A DNA stretch of 21,130 nt, from NCBI GenBank assembly GCA_016211955.1, contig JACRHX010000047.1:1-21130 (forward strand), given 5' to 3'. Position numbers and translations under genes: made by a program. The notes below the pieces were generated by a model that saw nothing but the letters and a program-made list of their open reading frames with translations, had not been told where the DNA came from and did not search any database. Of the stretch, positions 7,093 through 13,223 are shown piece by piece. The stretch's first letter is position 1; each line of letters starts with the position of its first letter. Origin of the DNA: Parcubacteria group bacterium (GTDB lineage Bacteria; Patescibacteriota; Minisyncoccia; UBA6257; JACRHW01).

Positions 7093-7506
7093 ATGCAATA
7101 CGGAAAACATTATATCTTAGAGTGCACAGTAGAGCAAAATGACATGCTCACAAACTTAGAAGGAATCAAGGCCTTTTTTGTTTCTATTGTAAAAACACTA
7201 CATATGACGCCTGTTTCAGAATGTGTTTCACACGTCTTCCCTGGCTCAAACGGAATCACCGCATTTCAGGTCATTGCTGAATCACACATTTCCATTCATA
7301 CCTGGCCTGAATACAATTATTTTTCATTCGATGTTTTCTCTTGTAAGGATTTTGATGATGGTGCACTTGATGCACTTGTACATCAAAACTTTCCTATCGC
7401 GAAAAAAGTAAGCCAAGTCATACACCGTGGAACACTTATGATGAATGAAACGGGTCTTTTGGAGGCACCAACAACGACTCCTACTACCCCAATCTCTTCT
7501 CTTTAA
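7093..7506 (+). CDS. speD: SpeD-family pyruvoyl-dependent decarboxylase (S-adenosylmethionine decarboxylase-like)
   Basis: The SpeD family makes decarboxylated SAM for spermidine synthesis. The proenzyme cuts itself before a serine, which becomes a pyruvoyl group. This protein has 137 residues. The cleavage site and active-site block reads AESHISIHTWPE, giving pro-pyruvoyl Ser64, His69 in IHTWPE and Cys84 in DVFSC. These match the Ser/His/Cys set of the short bacterial and archaeal enzyme. The start at 7093 is chosen because homology begins at MQYGKHYILE and the upstream part of the frame is unlike the family. The last 20 residues (Thr/Pro-rich) are extra. No spermidine synthase is in the window. 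SpeD homologues in CPR bacteria have been reported to act as arginine or ornithine decarboxylases, so the substrate is open. It overlaps the end of hpf by 23 bp, tail to tail. Confidence 0.92.
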   Translation: MQYGKHYILECTVEQNDMLTNLEGIKAFFVSIVKTLHMTPVSECVSHVFPGSNGITAFQVIAESHISIHTWPEYNYFSFDVFSCKDFDDGALDALVHQNFPIAKKVSQVIHRGTLMMNETGLLEAPTTTPTTPISSL

Positions 7507-7846
7507 GTTCATGCATGCCGCGCCTTCTCTCTCGCGATCGCTTGTCCTTATATGCCTTTATAAGTCGTGAAAGCTCGTCTTTAGTTTCATCAATTGCAGA
7601 ATACATATCTAGACTTGTACTTTCTGCGCGAAGCGTAGATCCTGGAAGTTTAAGGTTTACTTCAACATAATATATCTCTCCTTGTTTATGATTCCGCGAT
7701 GTTTTTGAAATCCCAATCCTTGCTTCTGCGACACCGGTTTCTTCATATAAACGGATAAGCTTGCTTAATCCGTTTATTTTTTCACCAAGATACTGCTCCA
7801 GCCCAGGAGTAAGCTCAATATTTTTTGCACTTACAATTATCTTCAT
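7484..7846 (-). CDS. hpf: Ribosome hibernation promoting factor (short HPF/YfiA type)
   Basis: HPF binds in the decoding channel of the 30S subunit and stores ribosomes in an inactive state. The 120 residues cover the single alpha/beta domain: MKIIVSAKNIELTPGLEQYL at the start, a YYVEVNLKLP strand, the AEST..DMYSAIDE segment and an amphipathic helix with KRSRERRRG. The long-form C-terminal dimerisation domain is missing, so this is the short type. The start ATG at 7846 matches the family N-terminus. Its 3' end overlaps speD on the opposite strand by 23 bp, so transcription of either gene produces antisense RNA to the other's tail. Just upstream is the palindrome pair 7853-7921. Confidence 0.93.
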   Translation of the reverse strand: MKIIVSAKNIELTPGLEQYLGEKINGLSKLIRLYEETGVAEARIGISKTSRNHKQGEIYYVEVNLKLPGSTLRAESTSLDMYSAIDETKDELSRLIKAYKDKRSRERRRGMHELKEKRLG

Positions 7847-7852
7847 GTTTTT

Positions 7853-7921
7853 GTCATTCCCGCGAAGGCGGGAATCTAGTATAAACGTTTTCTGGATTCC
7901 CGATCAAGTCGGGAATGACAG
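7853..7921. repeat. Pair of ATTCCCG palindromic repeats in inverted order
   Basis: GTCATTCCCGCGAAGGCGGGAATC and, 15 bp after a short AT linker, GGATTCCCGATCAAGTCGGGAATGAC. Each half is a palindrome, and the two halves also pair with each other. It is the same family as 2555, 3394 and 12101. It lies in the 5' flank of hpf. Confidence 0.85.
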
Positions 7922-7966
7922 TATAAAGATCTCGTATTTATTCTAAAAGTAATGAGAGAAAAATAC

Positions 7967-7990
7967 AAACTCCCACTTGCGTGGGAGTTT
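7967..7990 (-). terminator. Strong intrinsic terminator, minus strand
   Basis: AAACTCCCAC-TTGC-GTGGGAGTTT is a perfect 10-bp stem with a 4-nt loop. On the minus strand it is followed by GTATTTTTCTC. It shows that something on the minus strand upstream of it is transcribed, the best candidate being the tiny Lys-rich ORF 8008-8052. Confidence 0.75.
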
Positions 7991-8007
7991 GATAAGAGAA
8001 GAAATAA

Positions 8008-8052
8008 TTATTTCTTCTTCTTTGCTTTTGCTTTCTTTTTCTTTGCTGCCAT
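8008..8052 (-). CDS. Possible ultra-short Lys/Ala-rich peptide
   Basis: An ATG ORF of 14 codons encodes MAAKKKKAKAKKKK, 10 lysines out of 14. The frame can be extended with in-frame GTG codons to 21 residues (MSRVNAS before the ATG). A weak GCAGGG lies 11 bases before the ATG. A strong minus-strand terminator sits 18 bp after the stop. It could be a nucleic-acid-binding basic peptide, the end of a decayed gene, or chance in A-rich DNA. I do not recognise a family. Confidence 0.35.
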   Translation of the reverse strand: MAAKKKKAKAKKKK

Positions 8053-8071
8053 TGAAGCGTTCACCCTGCTC

Positions 8072-8166
8072 ACTTGCTTTATGCAAGTTCATGCAGAATG
8101 ATTATTGTTTTTTTTGTCGTCACATAGTAATCGACTGTATTACTACATGATAACAATAATCCATTC
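8072..8166. repeat. Two hairpins in the 8.1-kb gap
   Basis: ACTTGC-TTTAT-GCAAGT (8072-8088) is a small hairpin. GAATGATTATTGTT (8096-8109) pairs, with one bulged base, with AACAATAATCCATTC (8152-8166). The loop of that second hairpin holds another stem, TAGTAAT..ATTACTA. 8167-8212 is AT-rich with nothing I can assign. Confidence 0.6.
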
Positions 8167-8212
8167 CTATTCTTATTCTATACAATTAATTTCAAAATGA
8201 ATTGTGGATAAG

Positions 8213-8310
8213 TCCCGTTAGAAAAAACAAATTACATTAGGTATTATTCTAAGCGTGATATTTTTACAATAATTTTTTTATAAAATTATAATCAGTTTTT
8301 TCTAACGGGA
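8213..8310. mobile_element. TCCCGTTAGA palindromic element, AT-rich variant
   Basis: Ends TCCCGTTAGAAAAAAC and GTTTTTTCTAACGGGA (16-bp perfect inverted repeat) enclose about 66 bp of AT-rich DNA unlike the other copies. It is flanked by perfect 4-bp direct repeats TAAG (8209-8212 and 8311-8314). The shared 10-bp ends with a different interior and a different tetramer show that the ends define the family. Confidence 0.85.
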
Positions 8311-8425
8311 TAAGTGCCAAATTTGTTTTCATAAAGTGAAATTCAAATTTGAGCATCCTAATCCTGAGTCCGCCGACTGGCGGATCGAAGGAGAAGGATC
8401 TCTTTGAAAAACGAGAATTTTTTTG

Positions 8426-8453
8426 TTGACGCAAAATTTTGAAGCGGTACAAT
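8426..8453 (+). promoter_or_regulatory. Promoter of a putative small RNA gene
   Basis: TTGACG at 8426-8431 and TACAAT at 8448-8453, with a 16-bp spacer. It points to the 8460-8587 unit, which has no good ORF and ends in a terminator. Confidence 0.65.
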
Positions 8454-8459
8454 AAAATA

Positions 8460-8587
8460 TATGTTTTGCTTGGGTTGATCTGCTAGCTAGCACTCACTTA
8501 AATCAAATGACGTGGGGTATAACTCTAGCAGATCACTCTGAGCACAACATAAACAAAAAAACTGCCATCGTTGTGGCAGTTTTTTTA
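8460..8587 (+). ncRNA. Putative small non-coding RNA
   Basis: A transcript of about 130 nt is predicted from the promoter at 8426-8453 to the terminator at 8561-8587. GATCTGCTAG (8477-8486) pairs perfectly with CTAGCAGATC (8525-8534), enclosing a 38-nt loop that contains ACTCACTTAAATCAAATGAC. I do not recognise it as 6S, SRP, tmRNA or RNase P RNA. The only ATG that stays open runs through the terminator into the antisense of the ABC gene, so a protein is unlikely. Confidence 0.5.
8555..8587. terminator. Bidirectional terminator between the small RNA and the ABC gene
   Basis: ACTGCCA-TCGTTG-TGGCAGT stem (8561-8580), with a T-run after it on the plus strand and A-run before it that gives T's on the minus strand. 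It ends the ABC transporter mRNA (stop at 8597) and the plus-strand small RNA. Confidence 0.85.
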
Positions 8588-8596
8588 CTATGCTCC

Positions 8597-10366
8597 CTAA
8601 CTAAGTACGCCTCGCATTTCAAGATCACGCAACTGTCTATACATCCCATCCATACGCGCAAGTTCCTCGTGGGTTCCTACCGCCTCAATCCTTCCATCAT
8701 TAAGCACCACAACAAGATCAGCATTCATGATAGTACTAAACCGATGCGCAATTACAAAGATGGTACATGCGCGATAGGACATTGCTTGATCAATAGCTTT
8801 TTGCACATGTTCTTGAGAAATAGCATCAAGCGAACTGGTTGCCTCATCAAGGATAAGAATTTTTGGGTCACGATAAAACGCCCTCGCAATAGCAAGACGT
8901 TGACCACCAGAGAGACGAATTCCGTCTTCTCCAATCATGGTTTCATACCCGTCTGGAAAACTAAGGATAAACTCTTCTGCGTGGGCTCTCCGCGCGACAA
9001 CTTCTTCATACCCTTCCGGCGCATCATTGCGTACCATCCTGATATTTTCACGAATGCTCGCATCAAATAGCTGAACATCTTGTGAAACAACGCTTATATC
9101 TCTTTGACGATATGTGTTGTAATCGATTGAACGTAAATCAATACCATCAATGAATATAGCACCCTCTGTCGGATCATACTCACGCATAAGAAGCGATCCA
9201 AGAGTTGTTTTACCACCCCCCGAACGCCCTACGATCGCAATCGTTGAATGAGGTTTGACGACAAGATTGATACCTTGGAGAGCGCCCTGTTTACCATCTG
9301 GATACGAAAAAGAAACGTTTTTGAATTCAATGCGCCCGCGTCGTTCTTTTGATAGTGTCGGAGATATCGGTTGTTTAATCTCCGGAACAATACTCAAAAG
9401 TTCAACAAGCTCTTTGCATGCTTCAGAGCCTTCATTCAAATGGCGCTGAAAATCACTTAACCGATACATATTTGAATACACTCGTTCCATCCACATAATA
9501 GCAAGAACAGCGGTGCCAATCTCATGTGCCGAAATAAAAATCCACGCTACGGTAAGATACATAGCGATACGCGAACAAGAAACAACATGCTCTTGCCTAA
9601 TTAAATATCCCGTATACTTTCTGTGACGCCAACGCTCATCTTCGTAGTGTGTAATAAGAAGTTTTCTGTGCTCATCACTCTGAGTCTCCTCTATGCCAAA
9701 CTGTTTTAACGTCCTCCAGTTTTGAGTAAGCTCTGAACCGTCTCGTTCAATACGTTTCATCTGTTTCCGAAACGATTCACGAAGAGGTGTCATTTGTTTT
9801 TCATTTCTGATTAAGACAAGCACAAAAAGAGAAACAGTGGTTAGTGCAAGTACTCCAAACTGCCACCCCACAAACCACACACCAATACTCGTAAATAATA
9901 CGCGCACGGTGGTAGGAAGCGCATCAAAGATAAAATTATCAATTAGATTTTCGACTTTCATGATATTCTTTGCAAGTACCGATTCCTTTTCACCCGTTGA
10001 GTGTGCAATATGCCATGCGGTATCGAGCCTAAGTTCCTTACGATGCCCGTAACCCCACAACATGCTCCACATACGCCAGAAAAAATCATTACGTCGATTA
10101 TCCATTTCACGTCTGACCAACGAACCCACCACGTAAAGAAGAAAAATAGTTACGCATATTCTTATAAGTGGCGTTTGCCCCATTCCTCTCTGAAGTTCAT
10201 CGAGAAATTCTTTCGTCGGATACACCTGAAAAACCATAATAATTTCAGCGCCAATGAGCCACAAAAAGGTGGCACATGCCATACGCTTCAGGATAACTAC
10301 ATCTTCCTTAACCTCTTTTTCACAAAAAATTTTATTAAGAAAAAGGTGTATCGTGGTAATACCCAC
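8597..10366 (-). CDS. ABC exporter half-transporter (TMD-NBD fusion)
   Basis: A 589-residue half-transporter that should form a homodimer or heterodimer exporting a lipid, peptide or drug; the substrate cannot be read from sequence. The N-terminal type IV (exporter) membrane domain, about 1-320, has hydrophobic helices near 30-50, 70-85, 155-185 and 270-295. The nucleotide-binding domain spans about 345-589: Walker A GRSGGGKTT, Q-loop VVSQDVQLFD, signature RLSGGQ, Walker B ILILDEATSSLD and H-loop AHRFST. All catalytic residues are present. The start codon is GTG at 10366, supported by AAGGAG nine bases upstream on the minus strand (10377-10382). It stands alone, without a partner half-transporter next to it. 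Confidence 0.93.
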   Translation of the reverse strand: MGITTIHLFLNKIFCEKEVKEDVVILKRMACATFLWLIGAEIIMVFQVYPTKEFLDELQRGMGQTPLIRICVTIFLLYVVGSLVRREMDNRRNDFFWRMWSMLWGYGHRKELRLDTAWHIAHSTGEKESVLAKNIMKVENLIDNFIFDALPTTVRVLFTSIGVWFVGWQFGVLALTTVSLFVLVLIRNEKQMTPLRESFRKQMKRIERDGSELTQNWRTLKQFGIEETQSDEHRKLLITHYEDERWRHRKYTGYLIRQEHVVSCSRIAMYLTVAWIFISAHEIGTAVLAIMWMERVYSNMYRLSDFQRHLNEGSEACKELVELLSIVPEIKQPISPTLSKERRGRIEFKNVSFSYPDGKQGALQGINLVVKPHSTIAIVGRSGGGKTTLGSLLMREYDPTEGAIFIDGIDLRSIDYNTYRQRDISVVSQDVQLFDASIRENIRMVRNDAPEGYEEVVARRAHAEEFILSFPDGYETMIGEDGIRLSGGQRLAIARAFYRDPKILILDEATSSLDAISQEHVQKAIDQAMSYRACTIFVIAHRFSTIMNADLVVVLNDGRIEAVGTHEELARMDGMYRQLRDLEMRGVLS

Positions 10367-10470
10367 AGTGTGTCACTCCTTTCTTTTTTCCGCCAAAGGC
10401 GGATCTGCCTCTGGTATTGACAAAGATCTTCTCTTGTTATTACTATCTCATGTATCTACTCGTTCGTCAA

Positions 10471-10570
10471 TCCCATTAGAAATCGCGAAGGCTTGTCCCG
10501 TTAGAGGTGGGAGCGCTGCGTGCCCTCGCGACCTCTAACGGGACTTGCAGCGCCTTTATTTCTAACGGGA
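10471..10570. mobile_element. TCCCGTTAGA palindromic element, composite, arm types swapped
   Basis: The outer unit has ends TCCCATTAGAAAT and ATTTCTAACGGGA, flanked by perfect TCAA direct repeats (10467-10470 and 10571-10574). The outer arms are the AAAT type and the inner unit is the GGT type, the reverse of 229-328 and 13041-13140. This composite therefore cannot be a simple copy of those. Confidence 0.85.
10496..10543. mobile_element. TCCCGTTAGA element nested in the loop of 10471-10570
   Basis: A 48-bp unit with ends TCCCGTTAGAGGT and ACCTCTAACGGGA, flanked by perfect direct repeats CTTG (10492-10495 and 10544-10547). The insertion point within the outer hairpin is the same as in the other two composites. 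Confidence 0.85.
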
Positions 10571-10582
10571 TCAATACTACCA

Positions 10583-10695
10583 AGCGCTGTTCGATAACCT
10601 CATAATTACTAGTGCCTGAGCTTGTCGAAGGCCTACATTTCTTTAAGGAAACCCTTCGACTTTGCTCAGGGAATATCATGTTTCCGAACAGCGCT
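10583..10695. repeat. Nested palindrome containing the CTGAGCTTGTCGAAGG repeat
   Basis: Outer arms AGCGCTGTTCG (10583-10593) and CGAACAGCGCT (10685-10695) are perfect complements. The loop holds CCTGAGCTTGTCGAAGG paired imperfectly with CCCTTCGACTTTGCTCAGG. The CTGAG..TCGAAGG repeat occurs again, in degraded form, in the elements at 1-102 and 19500-19682. Confidence 0.75.
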
Positions 10696-10705
10696 ATACT
10701 ACCAC

Positions 10706-10734
10706 CAAAAAATAAAAAAGATGGCGGTGCCATC
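10706..10734 (-). terminator. Intrinsic terminator of the HAD-kinase gene
   Basis: The minus strand reads GATGGC-ACC-GCCATC followed by TTTTTTATTTTTT. It lies 16 bp after the stop codon of the 10750-12003 gene. Confidence 0.85.
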
Positions 10735-10749
10735 CTTGAAAACATTTTT

Positions 10750-12003
10750 TTATGTAAGCCCAAGTCGAGAAATAATAAATTGTTCAAAAAACGCTCCTTC
10801 GGAACGTTCAAGCCCCTCCCTGCTTCCTACGTTTTCAATTCGGTAATCAGCGCGCGCTCCAATGTGTGGAATTTCAACTTCTGTGGGCGCCTCCTCTTCG
10901 CGCAAAAACTGCTCAAGCGTCTTTTCTATCTCCCCCGCTCGCGAAAGTCGTGGCCTTCCATACCGAGTCGCAACGGGCGCGGTTACATAAAGTATCATCG
11001 AGCCTGGAATGCTGCGAATCATCTCCTCTTCGCTTGCCCTTCGAATACCATCAACAATAACAACTGTCGTAGCACATTTCATAATTCTCGTACGCACCGC
11101 ACGAGCAAGCGTACCGTCTCCAAATCCAATATTCATCATCTGTCCAAATTTCTGCTGATTCTCTCGCGTTTGAGGAAGATGCCACAAAATAAGAGATTCG
11201 TTGATGATATCAGAAAATCTATGCCTTGAAAATCTCGTCTCACTACTCTCGTAAAGCAGATGACCAATGCGTACATCTCTATCCACAAGCGTTTTCAAGA
11301 TATCTCCGACCGTTTCTTTTCCCCCGCCCTTTTCTCCTGTAATACCAATCACGATACGAGTAGTTGTAAAAGCACGATCTAACACAAAAAATGCCTCCTC
11401 AAGCGAACTTACCACATATGTCGGTTTCGCATCGATAATTCTCTCTCTCGTATTGTACCCCTCAGTAAACCCAAACGTTTTCATGCCAAGTTCTTTCGCG
11501 ATAGAAATGCCCTCGTGTGTATCATCAACATAAAACGCCTCTTCTGGTTTAACATCAAAATGCACGAGTACTTCCGCAAGAGCCTTATTCTTTGGCCATG
11601 CGCCACCACGCACATAATCAAAAACCTCCCCGAGATCAAATTGCGCAATACGTCTTTTTAGCATCTCAGGAATTTCTGCGCTCACAATAGCAAGCCTCAA
11701 ACCCAGTCGTTTCATGCACGTCAAAATATGTTTCGCAGTCTTAGGGTCGTGCAACCCAACCCTGTCCCAATTCTCCTCAAATACTCGTGTACGAATTGCG
11801 TTGTTGATATTAAGATCGAAATTGAGAATGCCATGTTGGATATAAAACTTACTGAAATCTGATTCGATTTCGTTTTGATACTCACGCAGTGTTGGCACAG
11901 GAACCCCAAACGCCTCAAAAATCTTTTCAGTACTCAAATAGGCAAGCCACAAATCATTCAAAAGTGTTCCATTCCAATCACACACCACAAGCCTTGGTCG
12001 CAA
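10750..12003 (-). CDS. HAD-family phosphatase fused to a P-loop nucleotide/nucleoside kinase
   Basis: Two enzymes in one chain of about 417 residues. The numbering here counts from the in-frame GTG at 12012. The N-terminal HAD phosphohydrolase (about 5-215) has motif I DWNGT (Asp12), motif II IVSAE (about 109-113), the motif III lysine in WPKNKA (about 139-144) and motif IV YVDDTHEG (about 161-168). The usual second Asp of DxDGT is Asn, a variant found in some HAD subfamilies. The C-terminal P-loop kinase (about 218-420) has GITGEKGGGKET, VIVDGIRR and RADYRIENVGS. It resembles the dephospho-CoA kinase/dNMP kinase group (COG0237-like). Substrates are unknown; nucleotide salvage or cleanup is a reasonable guess. 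GTG at 12012 directly abuts AAGGG, whereas TTG at 12003 has AAGGGG about seven bases upstream, so I favour the TTG. A terminator follows. Confidence 0.8.
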   Translation of the reverse strand: MRPRLVVCDWNGTLLNDLWLAYLSTEKIFEAFGVPVPTLREYQNEIESDFSKFYIQHGILNFDLNINNAIRTRVFEENWDRVGLHDPKTAKHILTCMKRLGLRLAIVSAEIPEMLKRRIAQFDLGEVFDYVRGGAWPKNKALAEVLVHFDVKPEEAFYVDDTHEGISIAKELGMKTFGFTEGYNTRERIIDAKPTYVVSSLEEAFFVLDRAFTTTRIVIGITGEKGGGKETVGDILKTLVDRDVRIGHLLYESSETRFSRHRFSDIINESLILWHLPQTRENQQKFGQMMNIGFGDGTLARAVRTRIMKCATTVVIVDGIRRASEEEMIRSIPGSMILYVTAPVATRYGRPRLSRAGEIEKTLEQFLREEEAPTEVEIPHIGARADYRIENVGSREGLERSEGAFFEQFIISRLGLT

Positions 12004-12100
12004 AAATATCACCCCTTTATTGTCTAAGAACTATCGAGAGTATATCAAAATTTAAAATAATGCATTATTGACAAAATTTAAAAATATCCCCCTATTATTT

Positions 12101-12170
12101 GTCATTCCCGCGAAGGCGGGAATCCAGTGGGTATCGATGCTTCCTAGATTCCCACCTTCGCGGGAATGAC
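12101..12170. repeat. Near-perfect inverted pair of ATTCCCGCG repeats
   Basis: Two ATTCCCGCG/CGGGAAT palindromes face each other. The outer halves (12101-12124 and 12147-12170) are complementary at 23 of 24 positions, so the 70-bp block can fold as one long hairpin or as two small ones. It is the most complete copy of this family in the window. Confidence 0.85.
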
Positions 12171-12210
12171 GCAAAAAGGAACAAGATAATCAAGGATAGT
12201 ATAATAGCAC

Positions 12211-12248
12211 AATACTAGGTGGTATGATGTCTCATACCACCTAGTATT
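12211..12248. repeat. Perfect 17-bp palindrome with 4-nt loop
   Basis: AATACTAGGTGGTATGA, TGTC, then the exact reverse complement. The central part (GGTATGA..TCATACC) also occurs at 2684-2700. It could be a terminator, a protein-binding site or a minimal mobile palindrome. 12013-12100 before the repeats is AT-rich and must hold the HAD-kinase promoter, which I cannot place firmly. Confidence 0.75.
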
Positions 12249-12260
12249 AAGTATTCGTCC

Positions 12261-12291
12261 AAAAAATAATAAGGCCCCACTTAGTGGGGTC
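12261..12291 (-). terminator. Intrinsic terminator of the 12.3-13.0 kb RNA
   Basis: The minus strand reads CCCCAC-TAA-GTGGGG followed by CCTTATTATTTTTT. It lies 12 bp after the C-rich 3' end (CCCCCTCCA) of the GC-rich non-coding unit. Confidence 0.85.
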
Positions 12292-12303
12292 TCATAAAAT
12301 ATT

Positions 12304-13005
12304 TGGAGGGGGTGCCGAATCCCCACCCTATTTTTTTGCCGAGATGCTAGGTCTCTACACGCTGGTAGATTTCCATGCTAGCACCCCTACATCTTTAACC
12401 GGGCATGATCTTTTCTTTCCTTTCTTTTGGCCGTTTTTTAACGGATGGTCGATGCCCCTGCATTTCTGCGACGGGGCGGGGGTGGGAACGCGGGTCGGGG
12501 TCGCTGTGCTGTGGGTGTTCGCCATCTTTCAATGTCGATACACGCTTGCGTGCGATGTCCGCCCCCGACCTCTCCCAAAACTCCGGGTCATGGAGATGAC
12601 AGCCTGCTGCTGCCCTTGGCCCTTATGCGGGGGCTCCCCATGACCCTAACGTCACAGAAATCCGACTTGGTACCTGCGCATCGCGCGACACTCCTCCTTT
12701 CTTGTTTTTAGCCGAAGAAAATGCACGGATTTTCGTGAGGGCAGTCTCCCGCGGAACCTGTCTTGGCCCTCACTACACCTATATCTAAAAAAACCCGTAA
12801 AACCTATGGATTTGAGTGCAGTTTGAGAAAGAAGCGAGGAACGAAGTAAGCAATAGTTAGATACTATTGCGTCGAGTACCGGAGCTTCTGACAAAAAAAT
12901 GCGCCAAAGATATAGGTTTTCCAAAGAATATACGCCTTGCGGCGTATTTTCTCCAAATGACGTAAGTGACAGATCCGATAAAGGTTCTGAAATTCACCCA
13001 CTTAT
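12304..13005 (-). ncRNA. Large GC-rich structured RNA, family not identified
   Basis: A minus-strand unit of about 700 nt between a good promoter (13012-13040) and a terminator (12261-12291), with no credible ORF. 12440-12780 is clearly GC-rich in AT-rich surroundings. Many local stems are visible: GTGAGGGC/GCCCTCAC, GGGTCATGG/CCATGACCC, CACGC/GCGTG, GCAATAGT/ACTATTGC. GGAGGAGTG (12689-12697) can pair with CACCCCCTCC (12305-12314), closing a domain of about 394 nt, a size typical of tmRNA or RNase P RNA. The 3' end (GTGTAGAG..GGATTCGGCACCCCCTCCA) recalls tmRNA, but I find no GGTTTCGACGG block, tag ORF or canonical T-arm. The RNase P GAGGAAAGTCC and ACAGAA blocks are also absent. The 5' 200 nt may be a separate domain. 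There AAAACCTAT and CCTATATCT overlap and have two alternative partners. Confidence 0.6.
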
Positions 13006-13011
13006 GCTCGT

Positions 13012-13040
13012 ATTGTAGCAGACCACAATATAAAAGTCAA
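13012..13040 (-). promoter_or_regulatory. Promoter of the large RNA
   Basis: The minus strand has TTGACT (13040-13035), a 17-bp spacer and TACAAT (13017-13012). Transcription should start near 13005. The -35 hexamer overlaps the TCAA duplicate that borders the mobile element 13041-13140, so the insertion lies immediately upstream of the promoter and may have supplied part of it. Confidence 0.8.
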
Positions 13041-13140
13041 TCCCGTTAGAGGTCGCGAGGGCTCGTCCCGTTAGAAATAAAAGCGCTACAAGCTTTCACG
13101 ATTTCTAACGGGACTCGCAGCGCCTCTACCTCTAACGGGA
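13041..13140. mobile_element. TCCCGTTAGA palindromic element, composite (outer unit)
   Basis: A 100-bp composite flanked by perfect TCAA direct repeats (13037-13040 and 13141-13144). It differs from 229-328 at only three positions that I can see. Two of these are the matching bases of the inner direct repeats (CTCG here, CACG there). It sits between the large RNA promoter and the end of the glycoside-hydrolase-like gene. Confidence 0.85.
13066..13113. mobile_element. TCCCGTTAGA element nested in the loop of 13041-13140
   Basis: A 48-bp unit with AAAT-type arms, flanked by perfect CTCG direct repeats (13062-13065 and 13114-13117). The empty site for comparison is GGGCTCGCAGCGCC, the reverse complement of the centre of 16882-16929. 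Confidence 0.85.
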
Positions 13141-13178
13141 TCAAATTTTTGCCACCCACAACGTATTCTAGGGATAAC

Positions 13179-13223
13179 ACGCGTCCCACGCGAAGTTCAG
13201 GAGTGAATACGCGTGGGACGCGT
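13179..13223 (-). terminator. GC-rich hairpin at the end of the glycoside-hydrolase-like gene
   Basis: ACGCGTCCCACGCG and CGCGTGGGACGCGT form a perfect 14-bp stem with a 17-nt loop. The right arm overlaps the stop codon by one base. No T-run follows, so it may be an mRNA 3' stabiliser or an unusual terminator. Confidence 0.65.

Larger units (their letters stand above)
10367..10749. other. Intergenic repeat cluster, no gene
   Basis: This gap between the ABC gene and the HAD-kinase gene holds a CCGCC-AAA-GGCGG hairpin (10390-10402), the composite TCCCGTTAGA element (10471-10570), a large nested palindrome (10583-10695) and a minus-strand terminator (10706-10734). ORFs across it are built of repeat sequence, and I reject them. 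Confidence 0.7.

Noticed and set aside
8507..9070. 187-codon plus-strand ORF
   Set aside because: Antisense to the ABC nucleotide-binding domain and runs through a terminator hairpin.
10612..11229. 205-codon plus-strand ORF
   Set aside because: Antisense to the HAD-kinase gene, whose motifs are clear; its start lies in repeat DNA.
12304..12697. tmRNA (ssrA) call for the 394-nt domain
   Set aside because: Size, closing stem and CCTCCA end fit, but there is no GGNTTCGACGG block, no tag ORF ending in Ala-Ala-stop and no normal T-arm. Kept as an unidentified RNA.
12284..12711. Overlapping plus-strand ORFs of 64-119 codons in the same region
   Set aside because: Three frames are open only because the DNA is GC-rich; Cys/Pro/Gly-heavy composition and no SD. 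They begin in the terminator of the minus-strand RNA.
12652..12924. 90-codon minus-strand ORF in the GC-rich region
   Set aside because: It crosses predicted RNA stems, has no Shine-Dalgarno, and its sequence looks random (many Arg, Ser, Cys). The region fits a structured RNA better.
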